Shown here: one piece after another, positions 42,619 through 52,458 of the stretch
Layout: every line of letters begins with the position of its first letter
Numbering within the stretch: the stretch's first letter is position 1
The notes under the pieces: model-generated
The model's database searches: none
Seen by the model: the letters and a program-made list of their open reading frames with translations, nothing else
What the model was told of the DNA's origin: nothing
Position numbers and translations under genes: made by a program
Origin: an uncultured Clostridia bacterium
GTDB taxonomy: Bacteria > Bacillota > Clostridia > Oscillospirales > Ruminococcaceae
Length of the DNA: 64,000 nt
NCBI GenBank assembly: GCA_944385925.1
Contig: CALWZE010000060.1
Location: 1 to 64,000, forward strand
Direction of reading: 5' to 3'

Positions 42619-43485
42619 TCAGCTCCTGTTCAACAATTGTTCGTAAACTTTTTTCATATAAAGCGCATCCTCTGCCTGTGTTCCGGCAGATTCGCAGATG
42701 ATTGTCGGGTAAAGTCCGCGCTCGACGATCAACTCAAGCAGCGGCTCGGGTTCCGGACCATATTGTGTGTCCGAAAAAGTCAGGTGGCACTTCTCTCCGC
42801 CCGTCGTATAGGCAATCTTGCTGAAATGCGCGTGAAACTGCTGGGCTCGCGCGCGTCCCAGGCGATTTTCCATTGTGTCAAGAATCGCAGCCATCTGCTC
42901 TTTATTGGCGGCGCCGCCCTGGGTGCGGGCGTTGAGATGTCCAAAGTCAATACAGGGAATAAGCCTTTCATCGATTGAACAAAGCTCCATAACCTCTTCA
43001 AGGCTGCCGAGCTGACCGACCTTTCCCATGGTTTCCGGACAAAAAGTCAGGTCTGCGAAACCGGCTTCGTCCAGCCGGTCAAGACAATAGCGCAAAGTTT
43101 GTTTTGCCAACGCCAGCGCCTGTTCCCGGCTCTGCTTTCCGGCAGAACCGCTGTGCAAAACAATCCGCTGACCGCCCATGGGGCGCAGCGCCTGCGCGCT
43201 CTCCAGCAGATAACGCGCCGAATTCAGACGCTTTTGCTCCTCCAAGCCGGACAGCGAGATATAGTAAGGCGCATGCAGGCTCAGGCCCACCTGCTGCTGC
43301 GCCGCCAGCTCGCCCAATTCCCGCGCATTCTGCTCGCTGATCCGGACACCCCGGCCGCACTGATATTCAAACACGTCCAGGTTCATTTCCCGGATATATT
43401 TGGGAATATCACGGAAACTTTTATAGCCCCGCGCCGTGAAGCTGTCCGAATTGCCCGCCGGGCCGAATTTTGCTTTATTCTGCAT
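42619..43485 (-). CDS. TIM-barrel protein of the endonuclease IV / xylose isomerase fold
   Basis: A 288-residue AP_endonuc_2-type TIM barrel. Visible metal-site positions are SLHAPYYI (His), IVLHSGSA (His), FCPETMGK (Glu), IDFGHLN (Asp, His), FHAHFSKI (His), and CESAG (Glu). These match the three-metal site of endonuclease IV, but overall length and context differ; it could be a DNA-repair enzyme or a sugar isomerase. The ATG at 43485 is chosen because the barrel begins with it and the earlier extension overlaps yqeG. It overlaps yqeG by 11 bp. Confidence 0.82.
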   Translation of the reverse strand: MQNKAKFGPAGNSDSFTARGYKSFRDIPKYIREMNLDVFEYQCGRGVRISEQNARELGELAAQQQVGLSLHAPYYISLSGLEEQKRLNSARYLLESAQALRPMGGQRIVLHSGSAGKQSREQALALAKQTLRYCLDRLDEAGFADLTFCPETMGKVGQLGSLEEVMELCSIDERLIPCIDFGHLNARTQGGAANKEQMAAILDTMENRLGRARAQQFHAHFSKIAYTTGGEKCHLTFSDTQYGPEPEPLLELIVERGLYPTIICESAGTQAEDALYMKKVYEQLLNRS

Positions 43486-43981
43486 GGTATTTCTTCTTTC
43501 TATGTATGTAAGGCATAAAGGGTTTTTCCAATACCCGTTTTGCCTTGACGTACCAGGGCAGATCCGGCCCCATCGGTTCAACCAGGATCGTTGTGCATCC
43601 GAACCGGTTGCCGAAGAGGATATCGGTAAACAGCTGATCACCGATTACCGCAATATTCTCTGCCCGTTCGCCCAGCACAGCGCAGCTTCGCTCAAATCCA
43701 ACCCGCTTCGGCTTAAGCGCATCGGCGACGTAGCTAAGCCCGCATCGCTCTGCAAATGGTTTCACCCGCGCTTCCCGATTATTGGAAACGATCGCCGCCT
43801 TGATGCCGGCCTGTTCGATCTTTTCCAGCCACTGAGCGGTTCGATCAGGAAGTTCTGGCGCATGGTCAAAGGTAAGGGTGTTGTCGATGTCCAGAATCAC
43901 CCCGTGAATCTCATTTTTTCGCAGAAAATCAATCGGAATATCCCATATGCGGCAGAAAAGAAAATCCGGTATCAGGATCAT
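43475..43981 (-). CDS. YqeG family HAD IIIA-type phosphatase
   Basis: A 168-residue HAD phosphatase of subfamily IIIA with motif I ILDIDNTLT (29-37; Asp31 and Asp33), SNN (motif II), a Lys in LKPKRVGFE, and IGDQLFTDI (motif IV). Related to PGP phosphatase-like and tRNA-associated proteins, substrate unknown. The ATG at 43981 follows GGGAG. First gene in a YqeG-TIM-M24 unit, with a clear promoter. Confidence 0.9.
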   Translation of the reverse strand: MILIPDFLFCRIWDIPIDFLRKNEIHGVILDIDNTLTFDHAPELPDRTAQWLEKIEQAGIKAAIVSNNREARVKPFAERCGLSYVADALKPKRVGFERSCAVLGERAENIAVIGDQLFTDILFGNRFGCTTILVEPMGPDLPWYVKAKRVLEKPFMPYIHRKKKYHAE

Positions 43982-44331
43982 GATATTTCTCCCTGTGTAC
44001 AAGTCATAACGGAAAGAGTATAGCACGTAACCCGCCGGGTTTCAATTCTAAGGGCAGGCTCCTCCCGGACAAGCACACACGGAATTTATATTGCACGCTG
44101 CCCGCCCCCGCCTGCGTTCATCCCCTTTAAAATATTTCTTTGCCCTTTTCTTGTTCTGCCGGCAGTTCATCCCGCAGTCCGCCTTTCTTACGGCAAACGA
44201 GGTTTGCAGTTTGACCGCAGACCTGAATTGATCTTTATTCAGTCAATATGCCGCCTTATTTTGGAATTTTTCCGTCCCGGTTCACACCTCAGGCCGAAAG
44301 CATTCACCAAAAAACAACTTTGGCAGATGAA
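43982..44331. other. Intergenic region between rpsU and yqeG
   Basis: It contains the yqeG promoter (44017-44045) and the rpsU terminator at its right edge. Nothing else is recognised. Confidence 0.5.
44017..44045 (-). promoter_or_regulatory. Promoter of the yqeG operon
   Basis: Minus strand TTGAAA (44040-44045), 17-nt spacer, TATACT (44017-44022). Confidence 0.82.
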
Positions 44332-44358
44332 AAGGCCCCGGCGAAACGCCGGGGCCTT
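44324..44358 (-). terminator. Terminator after rpsU
   Basis: An 11-bp perfect GC-rich stem (44332-44342 with 44348-44358), GAAAC loop; the minus strand continues CTTTTCATC. Confidence 0.88.
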
Positions 44359-44370
44359 AGAGAAAACCGC

Positions 44371-44547
44371 TTATTTGTATTTGCGCTTACGTGCCGCTTC
44401 GGACTTTTTCTTGCGCTTTACAGAGGGTTTTTCGTAATGCTCACGCTTACGAACCTCCGCAAGAACGCCCGAACGAGCGCACTGACGCTTAAAGCGCCGC
44501 AGAGCGCTGTCTAAGCTCTCGTTCTCTTTGATTCTTACTTCAGACAC
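44371..44547 (-). CDS. rpsU: 30S ribosomal protein S21
   Basis: S21, 58 residues, starting with GTG at 44547 (GGGAGGG 6 nt upstream). The translation begins [20 protein letters not shown] and ends in a basic tail [13 protein letters not shown], as in Firmicute S21. Short and non-ATG, it is easily overlooked. It is monocistronic between a perfect-consensus promoter and a terminator. Confidence 0.97.
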   Translation of the reverse strand: MSEVRIKENESLDSALRRFKRQCARSGVLAEVRKREHYEKPSVKRKKKSEAARKRKYK

Positions 44548-44982
44548 TGCCTACCCTCCCTTACCGGAGTGTTGTCGTTTTTGCAACGGTACTATTATAC
44601 CCAAACCGGCTATCCTTGTCAACCGCCTTACTCAAAAACCGATGGTTTCTTCAACAGCAAAAAGAGGATTTCGAGGAAAATTTTTCTCTTTTGCGCTTTT
44701 TGCACAGCTTCGGATACAGCAGGAATCTCCAAAGCGTCTGCATCAACCGGCGGCGCAGAAACAAATCTTCACAGTGGCCAGCGTAGGATTCGCGCCCGAA
44801 CAGCACAATTTTCGCATAAAGTCCCCAGGGCGCATAACGGAACGGCAACTTCCAGAAAGCCCCGATCATTGCGAACCTCCCCGGCCGCCTTGACGCGGCA
44901 GAAAAAGAAATATTTTCCGTCATAGGGATTACGCCGCCATCCGCGCCAAACCGTTCCACAGCGCGGACAACCGTCTCTTCAT
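44548..44982. other. Intergenic region between leuS and rpsU
   Basis: It holds the rpsU promoter. A 102-codon minus-strand open frame (44651-44959) follows leuS on the same strand but lacks a ribosome site and recognisable features. Confidence 0.45.
44594..44622 (-). promoter_or_regulatory. SigA promoter of rpsU
   Basis: Minus strand TTGACA (44617-44622), 17-nt spacer, TATAAT (44594-44599): both boxes are perfect consensus, as expected for a highly expressed ribosomal gene. Confidence 0.93.
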
Positions 44983-47388
44983 TTATTTCGCGACGATATT
45001 GACGATTTTTCCCTTAACGTAAATTTCCTTGACGATGTTCTTTCCTTCCAGCTCCCGCGCAACCTTCTCGTCAGCCTTGGCCGCCGCAAGCGCCGTATCC
45101 TGATCGGCGTCCGCAGCGATCTGTACGCGTCCTTTCAGCTTTCCGTTGATCTGGACAGCAATTTCAACGACATCGTCCACGCATTTCGCCTCGTCGTATT
45201 CCGGCCAGGGGTGATAAGCGAGCTGACCTTCAAAGCCTGCACGCTGCCACATTTCCTCGGTCATATGCGGCGCAAAGGGGTTGAGCAGCTGCACAAAGGT
45301 TGCGAACTCGCCGCGGGTAATGCTCTTTTTCTCGTAAATTTTATTGATGAGCGCCATCATCGCCGCAATCGCGGTGTTGAATTTGAGCTGCTCAATATCT
45401 TCCCCGACCTTTTTAATGGTCTTGTGGAATTCGCTCTCCAGCTCTTTGGAATATCCCTCTTCCTCTGTCACGATTTCCTGAAGATTGAACACGCGATCCA
45501 GGAACCGTTTGCAGCCCTTCATGCTGTTCATCGACCAGGGCGCCGCCTTTTCAAAGTCGCCCATGAACATCTCATAAAGCCGCAGGGTATCCGCGCCGTA
45601 ATTTTCAACGATCTCGTCGGGGTTGATGACGTTGCCGCGGGACTTGCTCATCTTTTCGCCGTTTTCGCCCAGAATCATGCCGTGACTGGTGCGCTTGGCG
45701 TACGGTTCCTTGGTCGGCACAACGCCGATATCATACAGGAATTTATGCCAGAAACGGGAATAGAGCAGGTGGAGCGTCGTGTGCTCCATGCCGCCGTTGT
45801 ACCAGTCCACAGGGGTCCAGTACTTGAGCTGTTCGGGGCTTGCAAGCGCCTGATCGTTGTGCGGATCGGTGTAGCGCAGGAAATACCAGGAGCTGCCCGC
45901 CCACTGCGGCATGGTATCGGTCTCCCTTTTGGCGGGGCCGCCGCATTTCGGGCAGGTGGTGTTGACCCAGTCGGTCAGCTTGGAAAGCGGAGATTCACCG
46001 TTATCTGTCGGCTCATAGTCCGCAAGTTCCGGCAGACGCAGCGGCAGCTCGCTTTCGGGAAGCGCGACCGCGCCGCAATGCGGGCAATGTGCGATCGGAA
46101 TCGGTTCGCCCCAGTAACGCTGACGTGAGAAGACCCAGTCGCGCAGCTTGTAGTTGACCTTTTCAACGCCCTTGCCGTTTTCGACCAGCCACTCCTTGAT
46201 CTTGACCTTTGCCTGCTCGACCGAAAGGCCGTCCAAAAATCCGGAATTGACCATTACGCCGGTCTCGCAGTCGGTAAACGCCTCTTTTTCGATATCGCCG
46301 CCCTTGACGACCTCGATAATCGGCAGATTGAAGGCTTTTGCAAAATCGTAGTCGCGGGTATCGTGCGCCGGTACCGCCATGATAGCGCCGGTGCCGTAGC
46401 TCGCGAGGACATAATCCGAGATAAAGATCGGGATTTCAGCACCGTTGACCGGGTTGATCGCCCGCACGCCCTCGAGCATGACGCCGGTTTTGTCCTTGGC
46501 AAGCTCGGTGCGCTCAAAGTCAGATTTGTGTGCAGCCTCGTCCTGATAGGCGCGGACAGCCTCGAGATTGGTAAGTTTATCCGCCCATTTTTCCAAAATG
46601 GCATGTTCGGGCGCGATGACCATATATGTTGCGCCAAACAGGGTATCCGGGCGGGTGGTGTAGACCTTGAGGGTATCCCCCAGCGTCGTGCCGAAATCTA
46701 CCTCGGCGCCGGTCGAACGGCCGATCCAGTTTTTCTGCTGCACCTTTACCCGCTCGATATAATCCAGATCGTCCAGGTCATCGATCAGCCGCTCGGCGTA
46801 CTTGGTGATGGCGAGCATCCACTGGCTTTTTACCTTGCGCACGACCTCGCTGCCGCAGCGTTCACAAACGCCGTTGACGACTTCTTCGTTTGCCAGAACG
46901 ACCTTGCAGGAGGTGCAGAAATTGACTGCCATCTCCTTTTTGTAGGCAAGACCGTGCTTGAACAGCTGCAGGAAAATCCACTGGGTCCATTTATAGTAAT
47001 CGGGATCGGTTGTGTTGATCTCCCTTGTCCAGTCGAAGGAGAAGCCGAGCGATTTGAGCTGCTGCTTAAACCGCGCAACATTGTCATGGGTAACCTTCTC
47101 GGGGTGGATGTGGTTTTTCATCGCGTAGTTCTCGGTCGGCAGACCAAACGCATCCCAGCCCATCGGGAACAATACGTTATATCCCTGCATCCGGCGTTTG
47201 CGCGAGACAATATCCAGCGCAGTGTACGGGCGCGGGTGGCCAACGTGCAGGCCGTTGCCCGACGGATAGGGAAACTCGACCAGGCCGAAAAATTTGGGAA
47301 GCGTGTGGTCTTCCTTCGCAGCGAAGGTATTCTCCTCATCCCAGATTTTCTGCCACTTTTTCTCGATCTCTCTGAAATTATAGTCCAT
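44983..47388 (-). CDS. leuS: Leucine--tRNA ligase
   Basis: Charges tRNA-Leu. The 801-residue class I synthetase has the HIGH variant HVGHPRPYT (about 47-55), the connective-peptide editing domain (about 215-390), a zinc-like HCPHCGA site (about 427-433) and a second Cys motif [19 protein letters not shown] (about 575-582) and the C-terminal anticodon domain. It is the last gene of the long operon that begins upstream of topA; it follows a GT-C membrane protein by 20 nt. Confidence 0.97.
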   Translation of the reverse strand: MDYNFREIEKKWQKIWDEENTFAAKEDHTLPKFFGLVEFPYPSGNGLHVGHPRPYTALDIVSRKRRMQGYNVLFPMGWDAFGLPTENYAMKNHIHPEKVTHDNVARFKQQLKSLGFSFDWTREINTTDPDYYKWTQWIFLQLFKHGLAYKKEMAVNFCTSCKVVLANEEVVNGVCERCGSEVVRKVKSQWMLAITKYAERLIDDLDDLDYIERVKVQQKNWIGRSTGAEVDFGTTLGDTLKVYTTRPDTLFGATYMVIAPEHAILEKWADKLTNLEAVRAYQDEAAHKSDFERTELAKDKTGVMLEGVRAINPVNGAEIPIFISDYVLASYGTGAIMAVPAHDTRDYDFAKAFNLPIIEVVKGGDIEKEAFTDCETGVMVNSGFLDGLSVEQAKVKIKEWLVENGKGVEKVNYKLRDWVFSRQRYWGEPIPIAHCPHCGAVALPESELPLRLPELADYEPTDNGESPLSKLTDWVNTTCPKCGGPAKRETDTMPQWAGSSWYFLRYTDPHNDQALASPEQLKYWTPVDWYNGGMEHTTLHLLYSRFWHKFLYDIGVVPTKEPYAKRTSHGMILGENGEKMSKSRGNVINPDEIVENYGADTLRLYEMFMGDFEKAAPWSMNSMKGCKRFLDRVFNLQEIVTEEEGYSKELESEFHKTIKKVGEDIEQLKFNTAIAAMMALINKIYEKKSITRGEFATFVQLLNPFAPHMTEEMWQRAGFEGQLAYHPWPEYDEAKCVDDVVEIAVQINGKLKGRVQIAADADQDTALAAAKADEKVARELEGKNIVKEIYVKGKIVNIVAK

Positions 47389-47408
47389 TCGGCATCATTC
47401 TCCCAAAA

Positions 47409-49412
47409 TTATTCTGTGTCAACGACTTGATAAATCACTATGTCACGATTGGAAAAACACAGCTCAAAACCTTCCTGGTTTTCCATGATTGAGGGATCAT
47501 AAACCTCATCATTTTCGCTTTCAAAAGTCCGCACAACGTATACAGTATAGTCAATCCCCAGCGCCTTGGCAAGTGCGAGCTTGTCAGGATACTCCGGGTC
47601 AAAAAGACGATCGTTCTCCTGCATCTGCTGTTCAAAGCTTGAAAGGGTCGCACCGCTGTTCCGCGCGTATAAAACGCCCTCAACTTTAAATCTTCTGCCC
47701 GTAAAGCCGGACAGAAGATAGAAGGAGCCGTGCCGGTTCACCGCAAGCTTTGCATCCGGAGAAGTATTTTCCCTGATCCAGTCAACTCCCTGAAGTATTT
47801 CAGGGGTATAAAATTCTATTCTGTCTTCCAAAGCCGGATTCATGGCGGCAACCGTCATATTTACGGCTGCAAGACAGATCATTGCTCCGGCCAGACATCT
47901 GCGCAGGATCACCCGTTTCTTTCTATAAAGCGCTGCAAGCCAGCGTGCAGTCTCCTGCACCGCCAGCGCGAGCATACAGGGAATTGAAAAATACAGGAAA
48001 TAATTCTGCGATTGGCCGGTCATATCAAACAGATAATAAACGCCCAGGGAACTGACGCATAAGCAAAGCAGAATTGCTTCCCCCCGTTCCGATGGGCATT
48101 CATGCCGGAACAATCGCGTCACATACCTGATACATACCGCCAAAAAAGGCAGTGAGAGTATGCCGGTCACCGCAAAGAAATGCAGAGGAAGCATGAGCAG
48201 TTTAGTTTTCCAACTATCTCCGAAGTACAAAACAATCGGAATATAGGCTTTCACTTTATATACTTTATCAAGGAAAGCACTCTGCGTTCCGTAATCCTCA
48301 TTCAGGCCAAAACGCAGCAGGGTAATCCAGATAAGCAGAAACGCCAGGCATAGTCCGGCAACGAGCCAATACCATCCCTTGAGCAACTTCTGACGCTTGA
48401 TTAAAAGATAAAGCGTATATCCGCATACACCGCCCAGAATGGCCAGTGCAAATGGGCCTTTCAGTCCCGCGGTCAACAGCATGAGCAGAATGCACAATGT
48501 CCCCGTTTTCCATGTTACACCCTCTCGCTGAGGCCGTTGTGCAAAATGAAGAAGCAAGCAAATCAGGGTCAGTCCGCAAGGCATTGCAAGACCGACCGCG
48601 TTTATATTCGTAAGCCACTGATAAGCCAGGTCATTGTTTGGTCCAAAAAGCGGGGTCAGCAACATCCCTGCCAGCGCAACGCCGGCGCGCGCATTCCAGC
48701 TGCGCAGCGGCGTATATGCGAGCAAAGCGCTGACCGACGAAATCACAAGCGGGCCGGTCAGCAGGATTGGAAAACGCATTGCGCATTGATATGGCTCCAA
48801 GCCGAAAATAATCCGGCCTATTGCAAAAAACAGGTCGCTGAAATAATGATAAGTAAAGGTCAGGCCCTCGGCCCTGATATCCGCAAAGTTAAAAGAATCC
48901 GCCAGTGTGTAAATATTTCCCATATGCCACTGATAATCTGGATTCCAAACCATATTCGGCGTTGCAAACAGGTAAAACAGCACAGCCGCAGAAGCCAGCA
49001 TAGCCAGTAAAACACACCAAAACGCCGCATGATTTCGCGACGCTTTTTCCCAGCCTTTGCACAGGTATCGGCGCACCCCCTCGCGATAGGCCGAAAAAAT
49101 CAGTTTACCTAGCTCAAAAATCCCCAGTACCAAGGGAATCAACTTCAAAGGCCAAAAACTTTGCAGCAGGCAGCACAAATAATACAACATAACCGCCACC
49201 GAAAAGCCGCCGTAAAAACACAGCAGGAATCTCAAGGGGCCATTGAGATTCCTGCTATGATCAAACAACAGTTTACCGGGCAGTAATATGCACAGCAGAA
49301 CATATCCGCCGAACCACACTACGTCACAGCAGGAGGATAACCACGCCGCCAGCGCAACCATTCCCGCAATCGCAGCAGCAGCGCTTATGCTTTTTATTCG
49401 GGATATCCCCAT
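47409..49412 (-). CDS. Multi-spanning GT-C-fold glycosyltransferase-like membrane protein
   Basis: A 667-residue integral membrane protein with about 12-13 predicted helices (1-545) and a C-terminal soluble domain (about 550-665). An acidic motif in the first extracellular loop, MVWNPDYQWHMGN (about 154-166), is where GT-C enzymes carry their catalytic Asp. Dolichyl/undecaprenyl-phosphate-sugar transferases have this layout; donor and acceptor are unknown. It is placed between rsfS and leuS, an unusual insertion into that operon. Its start follows the rsfS stop by 6 nt. Confidence 0.75.
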   Translation of the reverse strand: MGISRIKSISAAAAIAGMVALAAWLSSCCDVVWFGGYVLLCILLPGKLLFDHSRNLNGPLRFLLCFYGGFSVAVMLYYLCCLLQSFWPLKLIPLVLGIFELGKLIFSAYREGVRRYLCKGWEKASRNHAAFWCVLLAMLASAAVLFYLFATPNMVWNPDYQWHMGNIYTLADSFNFADIRAEGLTFTYHYFSDLFFAIGRIIFGLEPYQCAMRFPILLTGPLVISSVSALLAYTPLRSWNARAGVALAGMLLTPLFGPNNDLAYQWLTNINAVGLAMPCGLTLICLLLHFAQRPQREGVTWKTGTLCILLMLLTAGLKGPFALAILGGVCGYTLYLLIKRQKLLKGWYWLVAGLCLAFLLIWITLLRFGLNEDYGTQSAFLDKVYKVKAYIPIVLYFGDSWKTKLLMLPLHFFAVTGILSLPFLAVCIRYVTRLFRHECPSERGEAILLCLCVSSLGVYYLFDMTGQSQNYFLYFSIPCMLALAVQETARWLAALYRKKRVILRRCLAGAMICLAAVNMTVAAMNPALEDRIEFYTPEILQGVDWIRENTSPDAKLAVNRHGSFYLLSGFTGRRFKVEGVLYARNSGATLSSFEQQMQENDRLFDPEYPDKLALAKALGIDYTVYVVRTFESENDEVYDPSIMENQEGFELCFSNRDIVIYQVVDTE

Positions 49413-49418
49413 GATCCT

Positions 49419-49781
49419 TTATTCCTCCGGATTTTCCAGAAAATCGGTCGGAATCTGTTCTCCGTCCGCCCAGAGCCGCTCCAAAGAGTAGAACTCGCGG
49501 GTGGACGGCTGGAACACATGCACAACGACCGTATTAAAATCCAGCAGAATCCATCCGCCTGAATCATACCCTTCGGTGCGCAGCAGTTTAACGCCCGCTT
49601 TGCCCAGCGCAAAATCAACTTCATTTGCGAGCGCCTTGACCTGGGTTGAGCTCGTACCGGTCGCGATCACGAAATAATCGGCGATCACGGTCAGGTCCTC
49701 GATTTTTATAATCTTGATTTCCCTGCCCTTTTTGTCATCCAGCGCCTTGGCGGCCAGTTTTGCAATTTCAAGAGAATCCAT
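49419..49781 (-). CDS. rsfS: Ribosomal silencing factor RsfS
   Basis: Binds L14 on the 50S subunit and blocks subunit joining in starvation. The 120-residue protein has the family features VIADYFVIATGTSSTQVKAL (about 32-51) and GWILLDFNTVVVHVF (about 76-90). AAAGGAG precedes the ATG. It is between an LCP-family gene and the GT-C gene in the long operon. Confidence 0.95.
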   Translation of the reverse strand: MDSLEIAKLAAKALDDKKGREIKIIKIEDLTVIADYFVIATGTSSTQVKALANEVDFALGKAGVKLLRTEGYDSGGWILLDFNTVVVHVFQPSTREFYSLERLWADGEQIPTDFLENPEE

Positions 49782-49798
49782 CTTTTCTCCTTTCCCGC

Positions 49799-50938
49799 TT
49801 ATGCGCCGTATTCATCCAGCGTCGCGCCGGTATCGTCCAGAATATCGGTGGTGTTCTGGATTTCAATGACATTCAGTTCGGTCTCGGGCACATCGTCGGT
49901 GTACGGGCGCATGTACTCGTTAAGCATATCTGCAAGCGCCTTTTTGTGCATGGTAAATACGTCCAGCCCATAGATGCCGTAAGCCGGCACCGGCTCGCCC
50001 GGGACTCGGACGGTTGTGATGGAATCCGATGTAAATTCCTTCACCTCAAGAACCAGCTGCAAAATCTCCTGAACGGTGAGGTCTGTTTCCAGATAAGGAT
50101 AAATTGCGCTGGCAAGGCTGACAAGTTCGCTTGTGGAGGTCTCCATAAGTTTGTTCATCAGCGCAGCCATAAAATACCGCTGTACATTGATCCGCTCAAT
50201 GTCCGCGCGCGCATAGCCGCGGTAACGGACGAACAGGTCTGCCATCTCTCCGTTAAGGGTGTGGGTACCCGGCTCCAGCACAATGCCGTCTCCGAAATCC
50301 ATCTGGGTGTCGATGGTCACCTCGATGCCGCCAAGCATATCCACGGCTTTGCGGAAACCCTCCATCGAGATCAGGACGTAATTGTCGATCGGCAGCTTGA
50401 ACTGATCGTAAATCGTCTCGGCAAGCGCCGCAATACCCTTGGTGCCGTTTTCTTCGTCCTTGTACCCCCAGTTGTACAGCGCATTGATCTTGCCGGTAAC
50501 GACCAGGTCCTCGCCGACATAGGTATCGCGCGGAATCTGAAGCAGGGTCGCGGTATTATTTTCAAGATCCAAATTTGCAACAATGATAACGTCGGTTGAA
50601 GTCGCTTCCTCGTTGCCCTCGCGCTCCTCATCAACGTCTGCACCGCAAATCAGGATGGTCATGGTTTTGCTGCGCAGATAGCTCGGGGTCTTCCATTCAT
50701 CGGAGAGAATATCCCCTGCGCCGCCGATACGCATGCCCAGCAGCGCAAAAACCAATGCCACGACCAACGCGACTGATACAAGCGCAACGATAAGCCTTGC
50801 CTTCTTATTCTTTCTTTTCGGCGTTTTTTCGGATTTATTGTCGGATTTTGCCTGTTTTCCTTCCGCGTTCTGCACAATTTCGGTCTCCTGCGCGTCCTGC
50901 GGTTCCAGATTATCCTTCAGGTTTTTATTTTCATCCAT
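49799..50938 (-). CDS. LytR-CpsA-Psr (LCP) family wall-polymer ligase
   Basis: LCP proteins attach teichoic acids or other glycopolymers to peptidoglycan. The 379-residue protein has a cytoplasmic charged N-terminus (about 1-48), one membrane helix (about 49-70), and the LCP domain (about 95-265) with DVIIVANLDLENNTATLLQI, PRDTYV and GGIEVTID, RYRGYARADIERINVQ. A C-terminal region of about 110 residues follows. The ATG at 50938 has AGGAG 8 nt upstream. It overlaps the yqeK stop by 8 bp. Confidence 0.92.
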   Translation of the reverse strand: MDENKNLKDNLEPQDAQETEIVQNAEGKQAKSDNKSEKTPKRKNKKARLIVALVSVALVVALVFALLGMRIGGAGDILSDEWKTPSYLRSKTMTILICGADVDEEREGNEEATSTDVIIVANLDLENNTATLLQIPRDTYVGEDLVVTGKINALYNWGYKDEENGTKGIAALAETIYDQFKLPIDNYVLISMEGFRKAVDMLGGIEVTIDTQMDFGDGIVLEPGTHTLNGEMADLFVRYRGYARADIERINVQRYFMAALMNKLMETSTSELVSLASAIYPYLETDLTVQEILQLVLEVKEFTSDSITTVRVPGEPVPAYGIYGLDVFTMHKKALADMLNEYMRPYTDDVPETELNVIEIQNTTDILDDTGATLDEYGA

Positions 50939-51512
50939 TTTGATCACTCCTGTGCTTGAGAAGGAAATTATAGGCCTTTGCGGACTCGATATTTACATAG
51001 CGATATTGTTTGAACAGATGAATCAAACCGTTTCGCAGCGCGGTAAGAACCGCCTCGTCCAGCGAATGCTCCGCGAGCTTTCGCACCTCGTCCACGCCCT
51101 GAAATTTCCTGTCCTCGGAAATATAGTCGGCAATAAAGACGATCTTGTCCAGCAGCGTCATATTCTCCCTGCCGGCGGTGTGGTACCGCACCGCATCCGC
51201 CGTCTGCATATCCAATCCGAGCACATCATGGACATAAACGCCGCCGGCGTAGGAATGATACAACGCGGGACAATCCTCAATTTGAACGTAGTCAATTATA
51301 TCAGAGCCCTTGAGTATTTGCAATAAATCCTCTTTATCGCGCTCTTTGAGAATATCGTGCAGCAGCGCCGCGCGCTCGGCGGTCGGCACATCGAAGTTGT
51401 ACCGGCGTGCAAGCTCAGCCGCCGCTTTTGCAACGCATTCCGTGTGATAAAACCTTTCGTCAGACAAAGTCTCTTTCGCAAGCGCACGCGCCTGTTCACA
51501 GGTCATTTTCAT
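50931..51512 (-). CDS. yqeK: YqeK-type diadenosine tetraphosphatase (HD domain)
   Basis: Cleaves Ap4A symmetrically; HD-fold family. The 193-residue protein has the HD signature His23, LLHDILK (51-57; His52 and Asp53), further His in DCPALYHSYAG and RYHTAGRENMT, and Asp in ADYISEDR. It lies between nadD and the LCP gene, the conserved Firmicute order nadD-yqeK-lcp-rsfS. AAAGGATGA precedes the ATG. Confidence 0.93.
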   Translation of the reverse strand: MKMTCEQARALAKETLSDERFYHTECVAKAAAELARRYNFDVPTAERAALLHDILKERDKEDLLQILKGSDIIDYVQIEDCPALYHSYAGGVYVHDVLGLDMQTADAVRYHTAGRENMTLLDKIVFIADYISEDRKFQGVDEVRKLAEHSLDEAVLTALRNGLIHLFKQYRYVNIESAKAYNFLLKHRSDQNG

Positions 51513-51572
51513 AAAGGGTCATCCTTTCTGCTGCTTCCGAACGGCTTCCGCTGCCGGAACCTCAGGCATTTT

Positions 51573-52172
51573 TTATCTGTAGAGCCGGTTCTTTTCGATC
51601 ACCGACAGCACCGACGGGTCCAGCAATCCCTCGGTCGATCCGCCGTGTTTCAAAATATCCCGAATCCCGCTTGAACTCATCGGAAGCGGCTTCTCATCCA
51701 ACAGCAGCACATGTCCGCCTGCACGTTCGAGACGCTCTTTTTTGCGCTCTAAAGCCAGGCGCTCTTCCGGCTCGCGCGCCGCCGCAACCAGCGTCGCCAT
51801 CGCAAGGATCCGACGCCAGTGCCGCCATCTTTCAAAGGAAAGCAGCATATCTCCGCCGACAAGCAGGTAAAATGCAAAATCGGGATAGAGCCGCTTAAGC
51901 CGGCGCATTGTTTTGATGGTGTAGCTTTTATCATGCCGGCCTGCATGCTCGATTTCGGAAACGCGCACATTTTTCCCGCAGTTTTTCAGAAAACGGCACA
52001 TCTGCGCGCGCAGATTGAGCGACACGGCGGCCGCAGCCTTGTGGGGAGAAATCGCGGACGGCACCACAAGCGTCAGCTGCGGTTCCACGGCACGAATCGC
52101 CGCACGAAGCAGATGCGCGTGTCCGAGATGCGGCGGATTAAAGCCGCCGCCGTAAATCAGTAGTTTTTTCAT
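51573..52172 (-). CDS. nadD: Nicotinate-nucleotide adenylyltransferase
   Basis: Adenylates nicotinate mononucleotide in NAD synthesis. The 199-residue protein begins MKKLLIYGGGFNPPHLGHAH; GGGFNPPHLGH is the nucleotidyltransferase HxGH-type motif, and the ISSSGIRD-like C-terminal motif appears as MSSSGIRDILK. The ATG at 52172 is fixed by that start; an upstream extension lies in yhbY. Confidence 0.94.
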   Translation of the reverse strand: MKKLLIYGGGFNPPHLGHAHLLRAAIRAVEPQLTLVVPSAISPHKAAAAVSLNLRAQMCRFLKNCGKNVRVSEIEHAGRHDKSYTIKTMRRLKRLYPDFAFYLLVGGDMLLSFERWRHWRRILAMATLVAAAREPEERLALERKKERLERAGGHVLLLDEKPLPMSSSGIRDILKHGGSTEGLLDPSVLSVIEKNRLYR

Positions 52173-52173
52173 C

Positions 52174-52458
52174 TCAGATTCCGTACTGATTGATCTTTTT
52201 GTTTTGTTTATACAGGACAAAACGGCTTCCGATTACCTGCACCGATTCGGCGCCCAGCTTTTCGGCGAGAATCGCCGCCGCCTCTTTGGCGCTGTAGGGG
52301 CAGGCGTCCTGCACCCGGCATTTAATGAGTTCCCTTGCTTTAAGCGCATCCGCAATAGCGGCGACACCGGCGTCATCGATTCCGTCCTTGCCGATCTGGA
52401 AAATAGTCTCAAGGGTATTCGCATATTTGCGCAGCTGCGCACGATCTTTACTTGTCAA
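52174..52458 (-). CDS. yhbY: YhbY family CRM-domain RNA-binding protein
   Basis: A ribosome-assembly-linked CRM-domain protein. The 94-residue length and start (MTSKDRAQLRKYANTLETIF) match the family if TTG at 52458 is used, with AGAGGG 8 nt upstream; a TTG two codons earlier is too close to that site. GRD/GKDG and the C-terminal VQVIGSRFVLYK are recognisable. It overlaps the end of rdgB and is followed at once by nadD. Confidence 0.9.
   Translation of the reverse strand: MTSKDRAQLRKYANTLETIFQIGKDGIDDAGVAAIADALKARELIKCRVQDACPYSAKEAAAILAEKLGAESVQVIGSRFVLYKQNKKINQYGI

Noticed and set aside
44651..44959. A 102-codon open frame downstream of leuS on the same strand
   Set aside because: No ribosome site, no family features, and a basic, irregular composition at the end; it is probably spurious or a decayed remnant.
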